Assembly: GCA_017620255.1 (NCBI GenBank) | Contig: JAFZQU010000019.1 | Coordinates: 150,160-214,159 of the forward strand | Direction: 5' to 3' | DNA: 64,000 bases | DNA from: Lachnospiraceae bacterium | Lineage (GTDB): Bacteria; Bacillota; Clostridia; Lachnospirales; Lachnospiraceae | Shown here: one piece after another, positions 15,757 to 24,215 of the stretch | Numbering within the stretch: the first letter of the stretch is position 1 | Layout: each line of letters begins with the position of its first letter | Program-made: the position numbers and the translations under genes | The notes under the pieces: generated by a model | Told to the model about the DNA's origin: nothing | Database searches by the model: none | The model's input: the letters and a program-made list of their open reading frames with translations, nothing else

Positions 15757-16068
15757 TCAAAACGCGGAATAACGTTCTAATACTTCCTGATATTCCTCAA
15801 GTTTTATAAAAAAAAACAATGTGAAGAATGCCAGAGCCGAAACCGTTCTGAGTGCGGCCAAAAGTCCGCTCGGGTTCAGCATGCTGCAGATCAGCAATAC
15901 CACGAAGGCGATCCCGATGATCTCGCAGGCTTTGACAGCGGCAGTTACGGTCTGCGCGCTGACGCGTGGGATCCGTGACGGCATGAGCAGGACGGTACGC
16001 ATCGTCCTTCTGAATTGTTTCCTACGTCTCTTCTTTCTCCGAATACGCTCTCTCTGTTCGATTGTCAC
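15757..16068 (-). CDS. Small basic two-helix membrane protein, unknown function
   Basis: 103 residues starting with GTG at 16068 (G-rich ribosome binding site GAGGGGGATC just upstream). The first ~40 residues are strongly basic (RIRRKKRRRKQFRRTMR). Two hydrophobic segments follow at about 48-65 and 70-87, and the tail is short and acidic. By the positive-inside rule the N-terminus is cytoplasmic. I do not recognise the family. It lies between tetR (52 bp upstream) and the K+ channel gene; co-transcription with tetR is possible but unproven. Confidence 0.6.
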   Translation of the reverse strand: MTIEQRERIRRKKRRRKQFRRTMRTVLLMPSRIPRVSAQTVTAAVKACEIIGIAFVVLLICSMLNPSGLLAALRTVSALAFFTLFFFIKLEEYQEVLERYSAF

Positions 16069-16120
16069 TCCCGATCCCCCTCATAAAAAATCGCTCGCTG
16101 TGCGGCTGTTTTCCCTTCAT

Positions 16121-16687
16121 TCACCCGCTCGGCCGGTACGTGTCCAAAAAACCTTCGTACGCTTTCATCAGCAATTTTTTAATTTCTTTATCTGTCATGT
16201 TGACCCGCTTTGCCGTCACCAGCGTGGCGACCCCGTGGGTGAACATCCAGATCATCCGGAACAGTTCGCGCTTCCCCTTGCCGTCCATTTCCCCTGTGTC
16301 CGGCAGCTTTTCCGGTAATTCACTGTTTTCCCCTTGCAGGAATTCCCGGATATCCTCCGTTCCGTAATCGTCGATCGAGGCGATCAACTTGAACAAATGG
16401 CGTTCCCTCTGCGCCAGGTCAATGTATGCCATGCCCATGGAAAGGTAAACAGGCTGCGAGCCCGTCTTCTTCGAAAGCATGTAATCCGAAAAGTACTCGG
16501 CGCTTTTGAAGAAGAGGTCTTTTTTCAGCATGTCCATGTTTGCGTAGGCCCGAAAGATCGGTTGTGTGGAACTGTTCAGCTGTTCCGCCAGTTTTCTGGC
16601 TGTCACTTCTTCGAAACCGTTCTCCCTGGTCATGCGAAACGCCGTATTCAGAACCTGTTCCTTCGAAACCCTCTCACGCGGCGGCAT
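16121..16687 (-). CDS. TetR/AcrR-family transcriptional regulator
   Basis: 188 residues. The N-terminal helix-turn-helix (residues ~7-55: VSKEQVLNTAFRMTRENGF, VTARKLAEQLNSSTQPIFRA) is typical of TetR. The C-terminal ligand domain is divergent as usual. Upstream of its start lie seven tandem 13-bp repeats (16713-16803), so autoregulation is likely. Very similar repeats precede the unknown operon at 37.3-39.5 kb, which I infer is its target. Inducer unknown. The ATG at 16687 has GAGAGGGAG upstream. Confidence 0.9.
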   Translation of the reverse strand: MPPRERVSKEQVLNTAFRMTRENGFEEVTARKLAEQLNSSTQPIFRAYANMDMLKKDLFFKSAEYFSDYMLSKKTGSQPVYLSMGMAYIDLAQRERHLFKLIASIDDYGTEDIREFLQGENSELPEKLPDTGEMDGKGKRELFRMIWMFTHGVATLVTAKRVNMTDKEIKKLLMKAYEGFLDTYRPSG

Positions 16688-16704
16688 GATCTCCCTCTCT
16701 CAAC

Positions 16705-16803
16705 ATAACATTGTTATGTAACAAAGTTGTGTATCGCTGTTATGTATCATAGTTACGTATCTAAGTTACACATCTAAGTTATATAACACCGTTATTGTAA
16801 AAT
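16705..16803. promoter_or_regulatory. Operator array of seven tandem 13-bp repeats upstream of tetR
   Basis: Palindrome ATAACATTGTTAT (16705-16717) is followed by 13-bp units GTTAYNTANC-NNN starting at 16713, 16726, 16739, 16752, 16765, 16778 and 16791 with exact 13-bp spacing. They fill the region just upstream of tetR. Together with the terminator at 16883-16907 they account for the 324-bp gap between tetR and the ABC permease gene. Confidence 0.88.
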
Positions 16804-16882
16804 ATTATGGAAACCATGTCAACCCTTTTTTATAATTTTTTTATTTTTTGCCGGGATTGTTGATAAATGGGGCATTTTCATG

Positions 16883-16907
16883 AAAAAACCCGGCGTATGC
16901 CGGGTTT
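16883..16907 (-). terminator. Terminator of the BMP-type ABC transporter operon
   Basis: Arms AAACCCGGC (16886-16894) and GCCGGGTTT (16899-16907) with a 4-base loop. Read leftward the hairpin is followed by six T. It lies 105 bp past the permease stop codon. Confidence 0.88.
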
Positions 16908-17011
16908 GTCACAGAGTTGCATAATTATATGATAATATTTTATGTTAACTATCTCTTTCTATTCTTTGTGCTCTGACCTTGTACATTTTTTTGTCAGATC
17001 TTTGTTTCTTT

Positions 17012-17968
17012 CTACCGATCCTCGCGGAAATAATTCGTACCACAGGCTGCCGGCTGGGCTTTGTCGCGGACCTGTCTCGCGGATACAAGCACCAGGATCA
17101 CGGCGGTGACTAAGAACGGAAGCATGTCGTAGAAAGCATCCGGGATATGGATGATCTCTTTGTTGACGTAGTATTTTAAGATACGCATCGCACCGAATAC
17201 GAAGGAACCCCAGATCGCATTGACCGGTTTCCAGGTCGCAAAGATGACGAGCGCCACGGCGATCCAGCCAAGGCCGCCGACACAGTCGGAGATCCACACG
17301 CCGCCGTTTGTGATCATGATCGTGAACGCACCGCCGATCCCGCAGATCCCGCCGCCGATCACGATGTTCACATATTTCCACGCCAGGACATGGACGCCTG
17401 CCGCATCCGCCGCCTGCGGATTCTCACCGATCGCACGCACGTTGAGGCCTGCCTTGGTGAAGTTATAGAACAGCGCGAGCAAAACGGCGATCACGATCCC
17501 GACATAGACGAAGGGATTGTACTGGAATAACAGCGGACCGATCACCGGAACGTCGCTAAGTCCTGTGATATGAACGGCACGCATCTGCTGCGTGATGTGT
17601 TCGGGCAACTTCAGCGTTCCGCTCTCGGACATGCCGAGATAATGGAAACCGATCACGTTGGTCAGACCGATCCCGAAGATCGTAAGTGTCAGGCCTGCCA
17701 CGGTATGATTTGCCATGAAAGTCACGGTCACGATCGCATAGATCAGCGCACCGAGTGCGCCTGCCGCAAAGGCTGCGATCAGGGCCAGGGCAAAATTATC
17801 CGTTCTATATCCGACCATGAAACCTGCGACCGCGCCAAGCGACATCATACCCTCGACACCGAGGTTCAGATGTCCGACACGCTCGTTCATGATCTCACCC
17901 AATGTACCGAATAAAAGCGGTGTTCCTGCCACAACGGCAGCCACGATAAATCTGATCATAAAACTCAT
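17012..17968 (-). CDS. BMP-family ABC transporter permease (second subunit)
   Basis: 318 residues, about eight to ten membrane helices. The sequence MNERVGHLNLGVEGMMSLGA is the signature of the branched-chain/BMP permease family, and VRAIGENPQAADAAG is the cytoplasmic coupling region that contacts the ATPase. With the adjacent permease and ATPase it forms an importer of the nucleoside type (NupQ/YufQ-like). Its start overlaps the upstream permease stop (ATGA). It is last in the operon and followed by a strong terminator. Confidence 0.9.
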   Translation of the reverse strand: MSFMIRFIVAAVVAGTPLLFGTLGEIMNERVGHLNLGVEGMMSLGAVAGFMVGYRTDNFALALIAAFAAGALGALIYAIVTVTFMANHTVAGLTLTIFGIGLTNVIGFHYLGMSESGTLKLPEHITQQMRAVHITGLSDVPVIGPLLFQYNPFVYVGIVIAVLLALFYNFTKAGLNVRAIGENPQAADAAGVHVLAWKYVNIVIGGGICGIGGAFTIMITNGGVWISDCVGGLGWIAVALVIFATWKPVNAIWGSFVFGAMRILKYYVNKEIIHIPDAFYDMLPFLVTAVILVLVSARQVRDKAQPAACGTNYFREDR

Positions 17969-19092
17969 GCTGCTTCACCGCCTTTCACCTGCGTGGGTGT
18001 TCCCACATTCTTTTTCTTACGCAGTACAAACCTGTATTTTACGAAGAATCCGCCGGCAATGACAAAGAACAGGATAATTCCTTCGAGCACGTCCGAGCAG
18101 TCCGTGGACAGTCCGTATGAGGACTGGATCACGCTCGACCCTTTGTCAAGGACCGCAAACAGGAACGATACGATCAGGATCCCGACGGGATTCAAGTCTG
18201 CAAGCCAGGCAACGATGATCGCGGTAAAGCCGACGCCGCCTGCCACGCCCATCGCAAGTGTGAGGTCAGATCCTGCAGCATTGGAAAATCCCGCTATGCC
18301 GCAGATCGCACCGGACAGGAAGATCGTACGCAGAACGATCTTTTTGACGTTCATGCCCGCGTAATTGGCTGTCGCTTTGGATCCGCCGATGACGCTGATC
18401 TCATAGCCGTGTTTCGTATATTTCAGATAGATGTAAACGAGCACGAACAGGATAAGAGCGATGACCCAGCCGATGTGGATCCCGAACAGTTTCGGCAGGA
18501 TCGCGTTTTCCGTGAACGTGGCGATCTTGGCAAAACCCGGATTGGCCGGATCTCTCCACGGGCCGTCGCGTAAGAACGCGATCAGATGCAGGGCGATATA
18601 GTTCAGCATCAGCGTGAAAAGGGTCTCATTCGTGTTCCATTTGTTCTTAAAGATCGCGGGAAGCAGTCCCCAAAGACCTCCGCCGATCATGGATGCGATC
18701 AGCATGACGACCAGCAGAAGAGGCCGCGGCCAGTTACTGTGGAACAGTCCGAAATAGGATGCAAAGATGGCGCCGATGATGATCTGCCCCTCGGCACCGA
18801 TATTCCAGAACTGCATCTTATAGGCAAGCGTCACGCCAAGCGCCGAGATAAACAGCGGGATCATGATCTTGACCGTCCCCTGTATTGCAAGCGTACTCCG
18901 AAAGGCCCCGGTTACGATCGTTGCATAGATCACAAGCGGATTAAAGCCGAGAACGGCAAGAAAGATGCCGCCTGCGATCAGCGCAAGTACCAGGGATAAG
19001 AGTTTCAGCAGCGTTGCCTGACGCGGTGTCAGTTCTTTGCGTTTGCTGACGCGGATCAATGGTTCTTTGTGGGTTTGGATCTGTTCAGACAT
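17965..19092 (-). CDS. BMP-family ABC transporter permease (first subunit)
   Basis: 375 residues from the ATG at 19092, chosen because GGAGG precedes it; an upstream ATG at 19131 is inside the ATPase gene and has no good site. The N-terminal ~40 residues are hydrophilic, followed by about ten helices. QFWNIGAEGQIIIGAI matches the family signature, and YEISVIGGSKATANYAG is the coupling loop. It pairs with the next permease to form the transmembrane pore of a nucleoside-type importer (NupP/YufP-like). It overlaps the ATPase gene by eight bases. Confidence 0.9.
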   Translation of the reverse strand: MSEQIQTHKEPLIRVSKRKELTPRQATLLKLLSLVLALIAGGIFLAVLGFNPLVIYATIVTGAFRSTLAIQGTVKIMIPLFISALGVTLAYKMQFWNIGAEGQIIIGAIFASYFGLFHSNWPRPLLLVVMLIASMIGGGLWGLLPAIFKNKWNTNETLFTLMLNYIALHLIAFLRDGPWRDPANPGFAKIATFTENAILPKLFGIHIGWVIALILFVLVYIYLKYTKHGYEISVIGGSKATANYAGMNVKKIVLRTIFLSGAICGIAGFSNAAGSDLTLAMGVAGGVGFTAIIVAWLADLNPVGILIVSFLFAVLDKGSSVIQSSYGLSTDCSDVLEGIILFFVIAGGFFVKYRFVLRKKKNVGTPTQVKGGEAA

Positions 19093-20626
19093 GCGCCGCC
19101 TCCGTTTCTGTGCGATGATCGCGCATCGCACCGGTCATCATCAGACCGAGCTGTTCTTTCGTCGTTGTCTTCGCATCTACGATCCCCGTAACCTTGCCGT
19201 GGCAGAGCACCATGATCCTGTCGCAGAGTCCGAGCAGCACATCGAGGTCCTCGCCGACATTCAGTACGGCCACGCCTTTTTCCTTCTGTTCGTTCAAAAG
19301 ATCATAGATCGCATAGGAAGAATTGATATCCAGGCCTCTGACCGCATAAGCCGTGATCAGGACCTTCGGCGCTGCTTCGATCTCACGTCCGAGCAGCACT
19401 TTCTGTACGTTTCCGCCGGACAAAAGCCTGACCGGTGTTTCCGTTCCGGGCGTTAAGATCTGCAGCTTGTCGATCAGTTTGTCCGCCATGGCTTTGGCCG
19501 GTTTGCGGTCGATGAAGTAACCCGGTGTCTTATAGTAGGTCCGAAGCAGCATGTTATCGGTGATCCCCATCGAGCCCACAAGTCCCATGCCGAGACGGTC
19601 CTCGGGAACAAAACTGATGGATACGCCGAGGTTTAAGATCTCAAACGGCGATTTTCCTTTCAGTTCCATCTCTTCCAGTTTGATCGAGCCGCTCTCATAA
19701 GGCAACAGGCCCGTGATGGTCTCGCACAGTTCCTTCTGTCCGCTGCCGGCAACCCCTGCAACGCCTAAGATCTCACCGCCGCGCAGGGTAAAGGAGACAT
19801 CATCGAGAGCCCTTGTGCCGTCGCTTCCCATAACGGAAAGGCCTTCGACACGCAGCACGCCCTCTTTTTTCTCCGTTTCCGGACGTCTGATGGAAAGGTC
19901 TACGGAATGTCCGACCATCAGTTCCGTCAGTTTCAGTTCATCAGTCATGGCGGTCTCCACCGTGGCAACAGACTTACCCTTTCTGAGCACTGCCACACGG
20001 TCACTGATCGACATGACTTCGTTCAGTTTATGCGTGATGATGATGATCGCCTTGCCTTCGGCACGCATCTTCCGAAGGATCGCAAACAGGCGCTCTGTTT
20101 CCTGCGGTGTCAGTACGGCGGTCGGCTCATCCAGGATCAGGATGTCCGATCCGCGGTATAAGACCTTCATGATCTCGACCGTCTGCTTCTCGGAGACCGA
20201 CATGTCATAGATCTTCTTATCCGGATCGATCTGCAGGCCAAATCGCTCGGAGATGAAGTTGATCTTTTCACGCATCTTGGCAGGTGCCTCGCGTTTGCCC
20301 TTCGTTCCGATCGCGATATTGTCCATTGCGGAGAACACGTCCACCAGTTTGAAATGCTGATGGATCATGCCGATCCCAAGGCGCATGGAATCCACCGGAG
20401 AGTTGATAAAGACCTCCGTCCCGTTCACCAGGATCTCGCCGGCATCGGGCCGGTAGATCCCGGAGAGCATGTTCATCAGCGTCGTCTTGCCGGAACCGTT
20501 TTCTCCAAGCAGCGCAAGGATCTCTCCGTATTTCAGCTGCAGGTCGACTTCATCGTTGGCCAGCACCTTGCTGCCGAACCGCTTTGTGATCCCTCTGCAT
20601 TCGATCGCATACTCGTTTTTACCCAT
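19085..20626 (-). CDS. BMP-family ABC transporter ATPase, two nucleotide-binding domains
   Basis: 513 residues. Domain 1 has Walker A GENGSGKTT and Walker B ILILDEPTAVLT, with a degenerate signature (MSVSEKQTVEIMKVL). Domain 2 has a degenerate Walker A (GVAGSGQKEL) and an intact signature LLSGGNVQKVLLGREI. Its Walker B region reads VLITAYAVRGLDINSS, so the catalytic Glu is missing there. This asymmetry is normal for the NupO/YufO-type importers, where only composite site 1 is fully active. It energises uptake of nucleosides or similar solutes delivered by the BMP lipoprotein encoded at 22.9-24.0 kb. AGGGAA precedes the ATG. Confidence 0.9.
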   Translation of the reverse strand: MGKNEYAIECRGITKRFGSKVLANDEVDLQLKYGEILALLGENGSGKTTLMNMLSGIYRPDAGEILVNGTEVFINSPVDSMRLGIGMIHQHFKLVDVFSAMDNIAIGTKGKREAPAKMREKINFISERFGLQIDPDKKIYDMSVSEKQTVEIMKVLYRGSDILILDEPTAVLTPQETERLFAILRKMRAEGKAIIIITHKLNEVMSISDRVAVLRKGKSVATVETAMTDELKLTELMVGHSVDLSIRRPETEKKEGVLRVEGLSVMGSDGTRALDDVSFTLRGGEILGVAGVAGSGQKELCETITGLLPYESGSIKLEEMELKGKSPFEILNLGVSISFVPEDRLGMGLVGSMGITDNMLLRTYYKTPGYFIDRKPAKAMADKLIDKLQILTPGTETPVRLLSGGNVQKVLLGREIEAAPKVLITAYAVRGLDINSSYAIYDLLNEQKEKGVAVLNVGEDLDVLLGLCDRIMVLCHGKVTGIVDAKTTTKEQLGLMMTGAMRDHRTETEAAHV

Positions 20627-20713
20627 AGTATTTTTCCCTGAAATGATAAAATGTGCAGACCACCATATAAGGCGGTTCTGTCTGATCTGACTACCATATA
20701 CAGTATATAACAG

Positions 20714-21358
20714 TTATTTCCATTTATCCATATCTTTCTTTTCCATAACGACGAGCAGAACGCTCTGTTCCGTGAGCGGTGCATGCGGGTCCACAAAGCG
20801 CCACTGATCGCCGGGTTCCTTCATCGCAACGACGTTTAAGTTCATTTTGTTTCTGAGCCCGAGTTCGACCAGGTTCTTGCCGACCCATTCCTTTTTCACG
20901 ATCAGTTCGAGCATGTACATGTTCGAATCCAGTTCAAAGAAATCCTTGAAGGATGCCGAAACAAGGATACGCGCGGAACGCATACCGCCCTCCCCTTCGG
21001 GATCAAGGATCTTGTCGGCTCCGACTTTCAGCAGGATCGCAGACATCCGGTCGGAGGAGGATTTTGCCACAACGACCGGCACGCCCTGTTCCTTTGCCAC
21101 GGCGACCGAAAGGATGCTGGCCGAAAGGCTACGTCCCATGGCCACCACCACGATATCCATGTCTTTCAGGCCAAGGGATGCGACCGCTTCTTCATCGGAA
21201 AGATCGGCGCAGACGGCCGATGTGCACTTCGGTGCGAATTCCTCGATCAGTTTCCTGTCGTTATCCACCGCCAGGACGTCGGATCCGAGCCTATAGAGGT
21301 TTTCCGCCAGGCTTCTTCCGTATTTGCCGAGTCCCAGCACTGCAACTGATTTTTTCAT
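20714..21358 (-). CDS. ktrA: KtrA-type K+ uptake regulatory subunit (RCK domain)
   Basis: 214 residues from the ATG at 21358; AGGAGG lies six bases before it, while the ATG at 21364 touches the AGGAGG. The Rossmann motif GLGKYGRSLAENL and VDNDRKLIEEF bind nucleotide, and the TrkA-C domain follows at about 130-214 (WVGKNLVELGLRNKM). Such octameric rings gate the KtrB channel in response to ATP/ADP or c-di-AMP. It is directly downstream of ktrB, and the pair sits between the BMP lipoprotein gene and the rest of that transporter. Confidence 0.92.
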   Translation of the reverse strand: MKKSVAVLGLGKYGRSLAENLYRLGSDVLAVDNDRKLIEEFAPKCTSAVCADLSDEEAVASLGLKDMDIVVVAMGRSLSASILSVAVAKEQGVPVVVAKSSSDRMSAILLKVGADKILDPEGEGGMRSARILVSASFKDFFELDSNMYMLELIVKKEWVGKNLVELGLRNKMNLNVVAMKEPGDQWRFVDPHAPLTEQSVLLVVMEKKDMDKWK

Positions 21359-21368
21359 TTTCATCCTC

Positions 21369-22721
21369 CTAACCTACATAAAAATTGCCTTCGGCGTGTT
21401 CGATCCTGTTTTCAAGGCTCTTGTCCTTTGCAAAGAAAAGCGCCATCGAGATCGGTCCGATCCTGCCAAGGAACATGGAGCAGATGATGATGAGCCGTCC
21501 CCACGCGCCAAGATGCGGCGTAACGCTTCTTGAAAGTCCCACCGTGCCGAGTGCACTTATAACCTCATAGAGTGCGTCCGTTAACGGAAGGGCATCCGAT
21601 GCGATCAGCGCAAAAGTCATGACGAACACGGTCATCATACTGACGAGCACGATCGCCGAAGCCTTACGCATCTGTCCCGGCGATACGCTCCTGTGAAAGA
21701 TCACATCTTCCTTCCGGCCGCGGATGTAAGACAGGGCATTCATGAAAAACAGAAAAGCCGTCACCGTCTTGATACCGCCCGCCGTACCGACCGGGGAACC
21801 GCCGATGAACATCAGCGCATAACCGGCCATGCAGGATAAGCCCGTCAGTTTCTCCTGCGGAACGGTCGAAAACCCTGCCGTACGGAAAGTGACGGACTGG
21901 AAGAAACTGTTCAGGATCTTATCGGATAAACACATCGGACCGAGTGTATCAGGGTTCCCGTACTCTGCCACAAAAACGCAGAGTGCGCCGCCAAGGATCA
22001 GAACTGCCGTCATCATGAGGACAAGCCTGCTGTGCTCCGAAAAGTGCAGGAAGATACGGTTCGGGTTCAGCCGGTTTCTGAAACCGTCCCGGAACGCATC
22101 CAGAATGTCAAACCACACCACAAAACCGATGCCGCCAAGGATGATCAGTACCATGGTCACGACAAGAACAAAACCGGAGCTGCCATACTGCTCCAGACTG
22201 TCCGGCCCGATCACATCCATGCCGGCATTGCAGAAAGCGGAGACCGTGTGGAACAGGGAAATGCGAAGCCCTCTCCCCCATCCGAAACGCGGGACAAACT
22301 GCGTGGCAAGCAGCACCATGCCGGCCGCTTCCACGACCGCAACGCCCTTGAAAATACGCACCAGCATTCTGAGCAGGCCTCTGTTTTTTTCTATGTTCAG
22401 GGAGTCCCCCAGAAGTTTCCGGTCTCCCAGATAAAATTTCTTTCTTCCGATGAGCAGGATCATCGATCCGACTGCGACCACGCCCAGACCCCCGATCTGC
22501 ATCAGGAACAGGATGACGGTCTGCCCGAACAGGCTCCAGTGCGCATAGGTGTCCACGACCACAAGCCCCGTCACGCAGACGGATGTGGTGGCGGTAAAGA
22601 GCGCAGTGAGGATCCCGGTATGTTCTCCCGGTGCGGCGGACACCGGAAGCAGGAGCAGCAGTGTTCCAAGTGCTATGATCGCAAAAAAGCTCAGCGGTAT
22701 CAGTTTAACATTCGATTTCAT
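21369..22721 (-). CDS. ktrB: KtrB/TrkH-type K+ translocating subunit
   Basis: About 450 residues from the ATG at 22721 (GGGGGA upstream); ATG 22754 is an alternative, and the ORF stays open to 22862 through sequence unlike the family. The four filter motifs of the superfamily are recognisable: TSVCVTGL, SAFCNAGMD, SVTFRTAGFS and SALGTVGLS, each with the central Gly. The repeated membrane-pore-membrane layout gives eight helices plus pore loops. With KtrA it imports K+ driven by Na+ or membrane potential. It lies ten bases upstream of ktrA. A GC-rich hairpin (CCGCCGCATCCGGCGG, about 22762-22777) lies upstream of the start. Confidence 0.9.
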   Translation of the reverse strand: MKSNVKLIPLSFFAIIALGTLLLLLPVSAAPGEHTGILTALFTATTSVCVTGLVVVDTYAHWSLFGQTVILFLMQIGGLGVVAVGSMILLIGRKKFYLGDRKLLGDSLNIEKNRGLLRMLVRIFKGVAVVEAAGMVLLATQFVPRFGWGRGLRISLFHTVSAFCNAGMDVIGPDSLEQYGSSGFVLVVTMVLIILGGIGFVVWFDILDAFRDGFRNRLNPNRIFLHFSEHSRLVLMMTAVLILGGALCVFVAEYGNPDTLGPMCLSDKILNSFFQSVTFRTAGFSTVPQEKLTGLSCMAGYALMFIGGSPVGTAGGIKTVTAFLFFMNALSYIRGRKEDVIFHRSVSPGQMRKASAIVLVSMMTVFVMTFALIASDALPLTDALYEVISALGTVGLSRSVTPHLGAWGRLIIICSMFLGRIGPISMALFFAKDKSLENRIEHAEGNFYVG

Positions 22722-22805
22722 GACTGTTTCGATACTTCCCCCGGTTCTTTTCATATGCCGCCGCATCCGGCGGATATGACCGCACAAATTATAGCATATC
22801 TTGTG

Positions 22806-22850
22806 CAAAATAAGAAATGGCTTTTCCGATCGTTCCGAAAAAGCCATTTC
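22806..22850 (-). terminator. Terminator of the BMP lipoprotein gene
   Basis: 12-bp perfect arms GAAATGGCTTTT (22814-22825) and AAAAGCCATTTC (22839-22850); read leftward it is followed by CTTATTTTGC. It lies 25 bp past the lipoprotein stop, so the lipoprotein gene is probably its own transcription unit. Confidence 0.85.
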
Positions 22851-22874
22851 CGTAAAGATCATACATGCATGATC

Positions 22875-24041
22875 TTATTTCTCAACAACATTCCTGTAGT
22901 ACCAGTCAATGCCCCCCTGAATCGTAGCGTCGTCCAAAGTGCCGCCTTCCGTGCCGACTTTCTGTCCGTCATTGGTCTCGATCACACCGTCAAATACATT
23001 GAAAGTGCCATCCAGCATCTTCTGCCTTGCTTCTTCGATCTTGGCAGCAGCTTCCGGATCGTTAAAATCAGCCAGGTCGGAAAGTTTTACAAGACCTTCC
23101 GTCATGCCGCCGTAGTAGTTCTCGCCGGTCCAGGTACCATTGATAGCCTGCTCAACTGCCCATGTGTAGTATGCACTCCAATCCCACATAACGGAGCACA
23201 GAACAGCCTTCGGGGCATCCTTGCTCATGTCGGAGTTGTAGCCTACGCCGTAAACGCCTGCTTCTTCAGCAGCCAGCTGCGGGTTCGGGGTATCGCAGTG
23301 CTGTGCGATCACGTCACAGCCGTCGCTGATCAGCGCCTGCGCTGCCTGCGCTTCGCCTTCGGGATCAAACCAGCTGTTTGTGACTTTTACATAAACCGTA
23401 GCATCCGGATTCACGGATTCAACGCCCATTGCGAATGCGTAGATACCGCCGCCTATCTCGGACAGGGTCTTACCGAATGCGGATACGTAACCGATCTTGT
23501 TGCTCTCTGTCTTCAGACCTGCAGCGATACCGGACAGATATCTTGCCTGGTAGATGCGGCCGAAGTAGTTGTTGAAGTTCTTGCCGTTTGACTTGTAGCC
23601 GGTACCGTGGGAAATAATCACGTCCGGATACTCGTTTGCGATCTTCTCGCAGGTATCCATGTAACCGTAACTGGTTGCAAAGATGATCTGGCAGCCTTCC
23701 TCGATGCACTCGAGCATTGCGTTCTCGATCGCGGTCGGATCGGAATCATCCGTGTTGTTCTTACGGATGATCTGGTTGTCTGCAAGGCCCAGATTCTTCT
23801 GCATGCCCTGGATACCGAGATCATGTGTGTAAGTGTAGCCGGAACCTTCTGCAGGGTCCGTGATGTGGATCACACCGACTTTGATCTGATCCTTGGGGAT
23901 CGCCGGGAACAGTCCTGTGGAAGCTCCCTGCTCTGCTGCGGCGTTGTCTGCTGCAGGCGCCGCCGCCTGCGCACCGCATCCCGCAAGCATTGCTGCGACC
24001 ATGGATACGGCCAGAAGTACGCTTAAAACTTTCTTCCTCAT
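22875..24041 (-). CDS. BMP-family substrate-binding lipoprotein
   Basis: 388 residues from the ATG at 24041 (GGAGG seven bases upstream). The signal peptide ends in lipobox MLAGC, giving a membrane-anchored lipoprotein. The mature part matches the Bmp/PnrA/Med family: IKVGVIHITDPAEGSGYTY, FATSYGYMDTCEKIANEYPD, GKTLSEIGGGIYAFAMGVE and VIAQHCDTPN. These proteins capture nucleosides for the NupOPQ-type importer. The membrane and ATPase genes are 2.2 kb downstream, beyond ktrBA. A strong promoter and a terminator bound it, suggesting a higher expression level than the membrane parts, as is common for binding proteins. Confidence 0.93.
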   Translation of the reverse strand: MRKKVLSVLLAVSMVAAMLAGCGAQAAAPAADNAAAEQGASTGLFPAIPKDQIKVGVIHITDPAEGSGYTYTHDLGIQGMQKNLGLADNQIIRKNNTDDSDPTAIENAMLECIEEGCQIIFATSYGYMDTCEKIANEYPDVIISHGTGYKSNGKNFNNYFGRIYQARYLSGIAAGLKTESNKIGYVSAFGKTLSEIGGGIYAFAMGVESVNPDATVYVKVTNSWFDPEGEAQAAQALISDGCDVIAQHCDTPNPQLAAEEAGVYGVGYNSDMSKDAPKAVLCSVMWDWSAYYTWAVEQAINGTWTGENYYGGMTEGLVKLSDLADFNDPEAAAKIEEARQKMLDGTFNVFDGVIETNDGQKVGTEGGTLDDATIQGGIDWYYRNVVEK

Positions 24042-24070
24042 AAACATCCTCCATTCACTGATTGCTACCG

Positions 24071-24163
24071 TATATTGTATGGTCGCCGCTCCCTCTTCGG
24101 TCTGTGCATACAATATATAGTGGGTACATACCCTAGTATAAGATACGAAAATAGCCGCGTCAA
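24071..24163 (-). promoter_or_regulatory. BMP lipoprotein promoter and structured leader
   Basis: Leftward promoter: -35 TTGACG (24158-24163), 17-bp spacer, -10 TATACT (24135-24140). The ~85-base leader holds a short hairpin GGGTATGTACCC and a larger inverted repeat with arms TATATTGTATG (24071-24081) and CATACAATATATA (24107-24119). It does not match the conserved core of the purine riboswitch; the role of the stem is unknown. Confidence 0.75.
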
Positions 24164-24177
24164 GAACTGACACGGCT
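24148..24177 (-). terminator. Terminator after the CDF transporter gene
   Basis: Arms AGCCGCGTCA (24153-24162) and TGACACGGCT (24168-24177) with one mismatch; read leftward it is followed by ATTTTCG. It closes the long tig-clpP-clpX-lon operon and overlaps the -35 of the next leftward gene. Confidence 0.68.
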
Positions 24178-24215
24178 AATCTTTTTTTATATTCCAAAAT
24201 CTTTTTGCAGGCCTG

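Noticed and set aside
16713..16803. Simple microsatellite explanation for the 13-bp repeats
   Set aside because: Units are imperfect but keep the GTTA core and exact 13-bp period, and the same design recurs at 39.5 kb upstream of another operon, so a regulatory role is more likely.
22722..22862. Longer ktrB N-terminus to 22862
   Set aside because: The added residues are unlike the family and cross the terminator hairpin at 22814-22850; starts at 22721 or 22754 are more credible.
22032..23591. 519-residue rightward ORF
   Set aside because: It lies antisense to ktrB and the BMP lipoprotein gene, both of which show full family motifs; its composition is that of a reverse-strand shadow.
24071..24129. 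Purine riboswitch in the BMP leader
   Set aside because: The transporter context suggested it, but the conserved loop and junction bases of the class are absent.
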